A stretch of 64,000 nucleotides of DNA, from the NCBI RefSeq assembly GCF_017301735.1, contig NZ_CP071090.1:10957001-11021000 (forward strand), in the 5' to 3' direction. How positions within the stretch are numbered: position 1 is the first letter of the stretch; each line of letters begins with the position of its first letter. Of this stretch, positions 59,598 through 64,000 are shown one piece after another. The notes under the pieces were generated by a model. That model was given only the letters and a program-made list of their open reading frames with translations, did not search any database and was not told where the DNA came from. This DNA comes from Pyxidicoccus parkwaysis. GTDB lineage: Bacteria; Myxococcota; Myxococcia; Myxococcales; Myxococcaceae. Both the position numbers and the translations under genes were made by a program.

Positions 59598-61013
59598 ATG
59601 GGACTCGAGTCCTGGTTAGGGAAGGCTCCCGAGCGTCAGCGCACCTTCACGGCGGAGCTGGAGACGCTTCGGGTGCAGTCGGAGCGTGGACTCAAGCTAC
59701 TGTCGCAGCGCCTGGATGCCGCCGAGCAACGCATGGACGAGCGCGAGCCCTCGCGTGTCGAGCGCATGCGCGAGTCGATCAACAAGGCCAGGGTCAAGGA
59801 GCAGATAGCGAAGGGGGACTTCGACAGCCTCTCCCGCCGAGAGCGGCGCGCCGTCCCCGTGTTGTGGCAACTCATTGGCGTCGAGCCCATGCGTGGTTTC
59901 CTGGAATGGAGTCCTCAATCCTGGCCGCGTCTGGTGCGCCAGTTGTTGAGAGACTGGAGTCCCGATTGGGATGCGCAGGACATGACGAGGTGGGCGCAGC
60001 TCGCGGGCAAAGCTCCGGGCAACCCGAGGTGGCGGCTTCCGCTTCCAATCGAGAACGTGCTGCGGCGGGATGGCCCGGGACAGCTCGCCCGCCAGTGGAT
60101 GGACAGGCCGCTGCTCGAAGTGGTCGAGACGCTAAGGGGCACCGGGCTGCGGCCAGCGAGTGTCTATGCAGGGCATGTCGTGGCCGAGCACCTGCGGTTG
60201 GGTATCAAGGCTCGCGAGGACCGCACGGTCAGTCTGGCGTTCCTGATGGACGATGCGCGGGGACGGGCATGGCTGCCCTTCACCGGGACGGAGACGAACG
60301 TCCTGCCTGCGCCCATGGAGGCACGCATCGAGGTGGTGGCCGCCGTGCTGGAGTGCCGCGCAAAGGGCATCTGTAGTGACCTCGTCCGCGCGCGGCTGGC
60401 TGAGCGGCTTGTCTCGAAGGATTCTGAGTTCGGAGACCCCCGGCAGTCTCATCAGGCGCAGGCGTCGGCTTGGGCGCGGGTCCGGGCGCGCGCGCCTGAG
60501 GCCTTCCAGGCCTTCCTGGCTGGGCTCATCCAGCAGGACCTGGCGTTCTTCTTTGACCACGGCATGAATGAGGAGGACCGGAGCGAGTTCTGGCTCTGCT
60601 ACCTGGGGTCCATCCGCTCCACGACGTGCTACCTGGCTGCGCCCGTCTACGACTCGCTGCACCGCCGGGTGGCGGCGCTCCCGCCCGAGCAACAGGCCGC
60701 CTTCCGGCGCGCGCAGCGGCTGGGCGACAAGGACCGCAGCGAGGTCAGTGCCTTCGTCCTCTCATTCGCGGAGTACGACGTCGTCGAGTTCTCACGGAAC
60801 GGCCATGCCTCCTACGTGTACAAGAAAGGAATGCTCGACCAGAAGCTGAGGGGTCGACGCCCTGAGACGGCCAGAGACTTCATCGATGGACCGTCCGGTC
60901 GGTTCCATGTCCAGCGGTTGCTGCACCTGCCGGGGTGGGAGTACCGCGTCGCCCAGCAGTTGCTTGCGCTTGGCATCGAGTGGGACAGAAGCGGACGCAA
61001 GCCCTGGCTCTGA
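59598..61013 (+). CDS. zorC: ZorC-like EH-signature protein
   Basis: The 471-residue soluble protein is helical, with DRSEFWLCYLGSIRSTTCYL followed by the C-terminal EH-signature pattern. Glu397 lies in YDVVEFSRNGHASYVYKKG, and a later His (437 or 443) lies in FHVQRLLHLPGWEYRV. This E...H layout defines the ZorC domain of type I Zorya, whose product helps ZorD act on DNA. Nine bases separate it from zorB and a hairpin follows the stop. The family is divergent and recognised here by the signature and by its place in the operon. Confidence 0.8.
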   Translation: MGLESWLGKAPERQRTFTAELETLRVQSERGLKLLSQRLDAAEQRMDEREPSRVERMRESINKARVKEQIAKGDFDSLSRRERRAVPVLWQLIGVEPMRGFLEWSPQSWPRLVRQLLRDWSPDWDAQDMTRWAQLAGKAPGNPRWRLPLPIENVLRRDGPGQLARQWMDRPLLEVVETLRGTGLRPASVYAGHVVAEHLRLGIKAREDRTVSLAFLMDDARGRAWLPFTGTETNVLPAPMEARIEVVAAVLECRAKGICSDLVRARLAERLVSKDSEFGDPRQSHQAQASAWARVRARAPEAFQAFLAGLIQQDLAFFFDHGMNEEDRSEFWLCYLGSIRSTTCYLAAPVYDSLHRRVAALPPEQQAAFRRAQRLGDKDRSEVSAFVLSFAEYDVVEFSRNGHASYVYKKGMLDQKLRGRRPETARDFIDGPSGRFHVQRLLHLPGWEYRVAQQLLALGIEWDRSGRKPWL

Positions 61014-61036
61014 GCGGCGCGGCTATCATGCGCCGC
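61014..61036 (+). terminator. Hairpin closing the Zorya operon
   Basis: GCGGCGC at 61014-61020 pairs perfectly with GCGCCGC at 61030-61036 around nine bases, starting directly after the zorC stop codon. It ends 19 bases before the glutaminase ATG, so glutaminase may be read through or have its own promoter inside zorC. Confidence 0.5.
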
Positions 61037-61055
61037 CAAGGTGGACGGGCGCGCA

Positions 61056-61967
61056 ATGGACTATCAGGCGATTCTCGACGAGGTGATGACCGCGGTCCGG
61101 CCGCTCATTGGCCAGGGGCGTGTGGCCAACTACATCCCCGCGCTCGCGGCCGTGGACCCGAGCCGCTTCGGCATGGCCCTGGCCACCGTGGACGGCCAGG
61201 TCTTCGGCGTGGGCGACTGGCGCGTGCCCTTCTCCATCCAGAGCATCTCCAAGGTCTTCACCCTCGCCCTCACCCTCGCCCGCGACGGTGACGCCGTCTG
61301 GCGCCGCGTCGGCAAGGAGCCCTCGGGCAATCCCTTCAACTCCCTCGTCCAGCTCGAATACGAGCAGGGCATCCCACGCAATCCGTTCATCAACGCGGGC
61401 GCGCTCGTCATCACCGACCGGCTGCTCCGTCTCACCGGCGACTCGCGCGGCGTGCTGCGCGACTTCCTCCGCGCGGAGAGCGGCAACCCTTCCCTGGACT
61501 TCGACCCCGTCGTCGCCGCCTCCGAGGCCGAGCACGGCCACCGCAACGCCGCCCTAGCCCACTTCATGGCCAGCTACGGCAACATCGAGAGCCCCGTCGC
61601 CCAGGTGCTGGAGCACTACTTCTGGCAGTGCTCCCTCACCGCGAGCTGCGCGGACCTCGCTCGCGCCTGTGGCTTCCTGGCCCGCCATGGCCAGCGCGCC
61701 GGTGGAGAACGGCTGCTCACGCGGAGCCAGGCCAAGCAGGTCAACGCCGTCATGCTCACCTGCGGCACCTACGATGCCGCGGGCGAGTTCGCCTACCGCG
61801 TCGGCCTGCCCGGCAAGAGCGGCGTGGGCGGCGGCATCATCGCCGTCATCCCCAACCGCTGCGGCCTCTGCGTGTGGAGCCCCGGGCTCGATGCCCGAGG
61901 CAACTCGGTGGCCGGTGTGGAGGCGCTGGACCGCTTCACCACCCTCACCGGCCTCTCCGTGTTCTGA
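61056..61967 (+). CDS. glsA: Glutaminase
   Basis: The 303-residue protein matches bacterial glutaminase GlsA: GRVANYIPALAAVDPSRFGM, VPFSIQSISKVFTL with the catalytic Ser63-x-x-Lys66 pair, NPFINAGALVITDRL, and GLPGKSGVGGGIIAVIPNR. The length is standard. ATG 61056 is chosen over the GTG at 61041, which would add five residues not typical for the family. It hydrolyses glutamine to glutamate and ammonia in the cytoplasm. It follows the Zorya operon but has no known link to it. It converges on the next gene with one base between them. Confidence 0.92.
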   Translation: MDYQAILDEVMTAVRPLIGQGRVANYIPALAAVDPSRFGMALATVDGQVFGVGDWRVPFSIQSISKVFTLALTLARDGDAVWRRVGKEPSGNPFNSLVQLEYEQGIPRNPFINAGALVITDRLLRLTGDSRGVLRDFLRAESGNPSLDFDPVVAASEAEHGHRNAALAHFMASYGNIESPVAQVLEHYFWQCSLTASCADLARACGFLARHGQRAGGERLLTRSQAKQVNAVMLTCGTYDAAGEFAYRVGLPGKSGVGGGIIAVIPNRCGLCVWSPGLDARGNSVAGVEALDRFTTLTGLSVF

Positions 61968-61968
61968 C

Positions 61969-63507
61969 TCACACCATCCGGGACGGATACGGATAGAAGT
62001 AGTGCGGCTTGACATCACCCGGGTGGCGGATGAAGAGCGGCCCCCACGACGGGTTCTGGTCATGCATCTGCTTCAGCAGGCGGAGCATCCGGTCGAAGAT
62101 TCTCCGCACGTCTGACTCCGCCGCCAGCGCGGCCGTGACGCCCGCCGCCACCAGGTGCGCGGCGTAGACGCCCTCGACGACGCGCTCGGGCAACGAGCCG
62201 ATGCCGGAGATGAGCAGCCGGCGCATGACCTCCACCTTCTCCTCGTCCCGGTTGCGCCAGTTCTGGATGGACCCCAGTGAGTGGTTCTCCAGCGCCGCCG
62301 CCTTGTAGGCCACGAGCGTGTCCGCGACGAGCTCCGCCGACTTGCGCGCGTTCGCGGGCGTCACGGTCTTCCCCGCCAGCACGAGCTCCGCGGGCACCAG
62401 GTCCTTCTCCGTCTCCGCGAGGATGACCTGAGACCAGTCCGCCGCCCGGTCGAAGCGCAACCTCGCGACGACGTAGCCCGCCAGGTATCCCCGGAGGATG
62501 TCGGCCGGATGCGGGTCAGACGACGGGCCCCGGTTGCGCAGCTTCCCCTGCCCGCCGAAGGCGAGGTCCAGCCCCCGGAAGTAGCCGATGAGGCCAATGC
62601 CCGCAGCGGGCCCCATGTTGAGGATGCCGAGGACATCCGACGCCGTCTCGTCGATGCGCTCGCCCCAGTAGGTCCCCAGCGTGGCGAGCCCTTCCGACGC
62701 GAGCCGGTTGGTCACCGCCTCGGAGAGCTCGTCGGCCAGGCCCACGTCGGCGTGCAGGATGTCGTGCCCGCCCACCTCATGCCCGAGCGCGGCCCACGCC
62801 AGCAGGCCCGTCCTCGCATGGGTCGGAGGCAGGTTGACGACGCCGGCCCCCATGTCGAACACCTGCGACGTCACGTCCACCGGCCACGTGTATGGGCCGA
62901 AGGTCGGGTTGCCCCACTTCACCAGCGGGGGGATGACGCCCAGGTCGGGCGGCTCGACGCCCCGGCGGTCCTCCGCGCTGAGGAAGCCGTCGTACAAATC
63001 ACTCACGACCTCCTCGAACGCATCGGTCGCGATGAGCTGATAGTCCTCCCCGTTCTGCAGAATCGTTTGCGCCACGTCGAGCAGGAGCCCCGCCTCGCGC
63101 TCGCGCTGGGGGTCTTTCATCAGCACCTCCGCGTAGCCCTGCGGTCCGAGCTGGTCCAGCACGCGCACGAAGGGCACGAGGAACGACTCGCGGTAGAGAG
63201 GAGGAAGCGCCACGCGCGCCGCTTCGAGCCGGCCGCGCAGCTGGTGGAAGTCGAGCGGCTCCGGTGGACCCGGGTCCACGTCCTGCGCGGCCAGCACGAT
63301 GTCCTGGATGCAGGCAGGCAGGTTCCGGATGTCCACGGGCGGCGGTGTCTCGCGCGCCCCGGCCGTCACCCCTCCGGCCCGCGAGCGGCCGGTGGCTGGC
63401 GGACGGGTGGCGATATTCCCCGCGAGGAGCCTGTTCGCCTTCGTCGCCGTGCGCCCCGCCGGCCTCACGCGCTGCCTGCTCTTCCCACCCTGCTCCTGCC
63501 TTGCCAT
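61969..63507 (-). CDS. Putative HExxxH metallopeptidase
   Basis: The 512-residue protein starts at ATG 63507 (MARQEQGGKSRQRVRPAG). After a low-complexity N-terminus it is helical. At residues 243-248 it has HEVGGH, an HExxxH zinc motif, and 44 residues later Glu287 in ERIDETASDVLGIL can be the third ligand. HExxxH rather than HExxH is a known but less common arrangement, seen in dipeptidyl peptidase III and in MATCAP/DUF1704-type carboxypeptidases. I cannot place it in either family. No signal peptide is seen. The peptidase role is inferred only from these residues. Confidence 0.72.
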   Translation of the reverse strand: MARQEQGGKSRQRVRPAGRTATKANRLLAGNIATRPPATGRSRAGGVTAGARETPPPVDIRNLPACIQDIVLAAQDVDPGPPEPLDFHQLRGRLEAARVALPPLYRESFLVPFVRVLDQLGPQGYAEVLMKDPQREREAGLLLDVAQTILQNGEDYQLIATDAFEEVVSDLYDGFLSAEDRRGVEPPDLGVIPPLVKWGNPTFGPYTWPVDVTSQVFDMGAGVVNLPPTHARTGLLAWAALGHEVGGHDILHADVGLADELSEAVTNRLASEGLATLGTYWGERIDETASDVLGILNMGPAAGIGLIGYFRGLDLAFGGQGKLRNRGPSSDPHPADILRGYLAGYVVARLRFDRAADWSQVILAETEKDLVPAELVLAGKTVTPANARKSAELVADTLVAYKAAALENHSLGSIQNWRNRDEEKVEVMRRLLISGIGSLPERVVEGVYAAHLVAAGVTAALAAESDVRRIFDRMLRLLKQMHDQNPSWGPLFIRHPGDVKPHYFYPYPSRMV

Positions 63508-63721
63508 GTCCACCTCCACGCTTTCGCGTCCGCGCGAAGGTGGGACGCGGGCCACCTCCGGCCCACTGGCTCACGGGGCACTCGGAGTGCTCGCGCGCAC
63601 ACGGCTCCCAGCCCGAGGGGACGTGAAGCACCGCCGCGCACCAGCGAAGGAAAACAGCGCGGGCCGTTCTCCCGGCGACCGCCTTCCGGATTTCCCGGGG
63701 CGGAGCCCAGAGGTTGCACAG

Positions 63722-64000
63722 ATGAAGCTCGCGAAGATGGCGATGATGCTCCCGATGTTGGCACTGGCTCCCGCGGTGGCCCAGGCCGGAACGAAGTGCA
63801 CCTCTCCGGCGACGGTGGACGTGACGAACCGGTGGGCCCGCGGCGCGCTGGGCTCCGTGCGCAACACCGCCGACACCGTCTCGAACATCTATTGCATCGT
63901 CTACTCGTACGGCTATGCCTTCTGTAGCGCTCGCGACGCCGCCGGTGTCACCGGGAGCTGCGGCACGAGCGACCCGGGCTACATCAACACGCTCCAGGCC
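63722..64000 (+). CDS. Secreted small protein, 3' end cut by window
   Basis: An ATG at 63722 opens a frame that runs off the window (93 codons so far). The product has a clean signal peptide (MKLAKMAMMLPMLALAPAVA then QA), followed by GTKCTSPATVDVTNRWARGA, then NIYCIVYSYGYAFCSARDAA. Cys residues are spaced as in small secreted disulfide-bonded proteins. It does not match a family I know. It is divergent from the HExxxH gene across about 215 bases. Confidence 0.7.
   Translation, partial: MKLAKMAMMLPMLALAPAVAQAGTKCTSPATVDVTNRWARGALGSVRNTADTVSNIYCIVYSYGYAFCSARDAAGVTGSCGTSDPGYINTLQA

Noticed and set aside
62281-63927. Plus-strand open frame of 548 codons opposite the HExxxH gene
   Set aside because: Composition is typical of an antisense shadow, and it overlaps the signal peptide gene at 63722 in another frame.
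1-64000. tRNA, rRNA, insertion sequences, integrase or attachment sites
   Set aside because: Reading both strands gave no cloverleaf-like sequence, transposase motif or integrase; absence by eye is not proof, and tRNAscan-SE and ISfinder searches would decide.

Overview
The window looks like chromosomal DNA of a myxobacterium in the Myxococcaceae (Myxococcus, Corallococcus or Pyxidicoccus type). The base composition is very GC-rich, with strong G/C preference at third codon positions. Several families are typical of the group: a SitA/SitI toxin-immunity pair, a DUF2378 protein, a Ser/Thr kinase fused to an ATPase and TPR-like tail, a bacterial caspase, and many lipoproteins. Genes are dense on both strands. 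I see no tRNA, rRNA, insertion sequence or CRISPR array.

Layout. At 1-7 kb there is a cut DUF2845 gene, a sitA/sitI pair, a small ORF broken by an in-frame amber codon, an ADOP-type ABC permease with its PadR regulator, and a zinc-ribbon membrane protein. At 7-13 kb are a PARG-like macrodomain protein behind a palindrome, a serine hydrolase with TPRs, a lipoprotein metalloprotease and a tandem DsbA protein. At 13-18 kb an ECF sigma/anti-sigma pair lies divergent to a coupled operon of caspase, membrane protein and Ig-like lipoprotein. At 18-26 kb are hypotheticals, a CDP-alcohol phosphatidyltransferase, a DUF4846 protein behind 30-bp repeats, a fatty acid desaturase, a cytochrome P450 and two SpoIIAA-like paralogues. 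At 27-30 kb is a sugar ABC importer without its ATPase. Two duplicated 25-codon ORFs, each joined by a GTGA overlap, sit between its binding protein and first permease.

At 30-43 kb a GH71 lipoprotein is followed by an island of large proteins without signal peptides. It holds a 1,830-residue protein with C39-like and M23-like regions, a 714-residue protein with a SleB-like hydrolase, an SH3 protein and a small lipoprotein. A LysM gene pair diverges from them. I read this as a possible peptidoglycan-active effector system. At 43-53 kb are an NmrA-like protein, a phospholipase D lipoprotein, the DUF2378 protein, the kinase-ATPase with a coupled methyltransferase, a DUF4267/AraC pair, small lipoprotein and membrane genes, and a 2OG-Fe(II) oxygenase.

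At 53,956-61,013 there is a complete four-gene Zorya-type anti-phage operon in the order zorD-zorA-zorB-zorC, with the helicase first, closed by a hairpin. Glutaminase, an HExxxH putative metallopeptidase and a cut secreted-protein gene finish the window. Many gene ends carry perfect GC-rich hairpins, several with a second hairpin nested in the loop.
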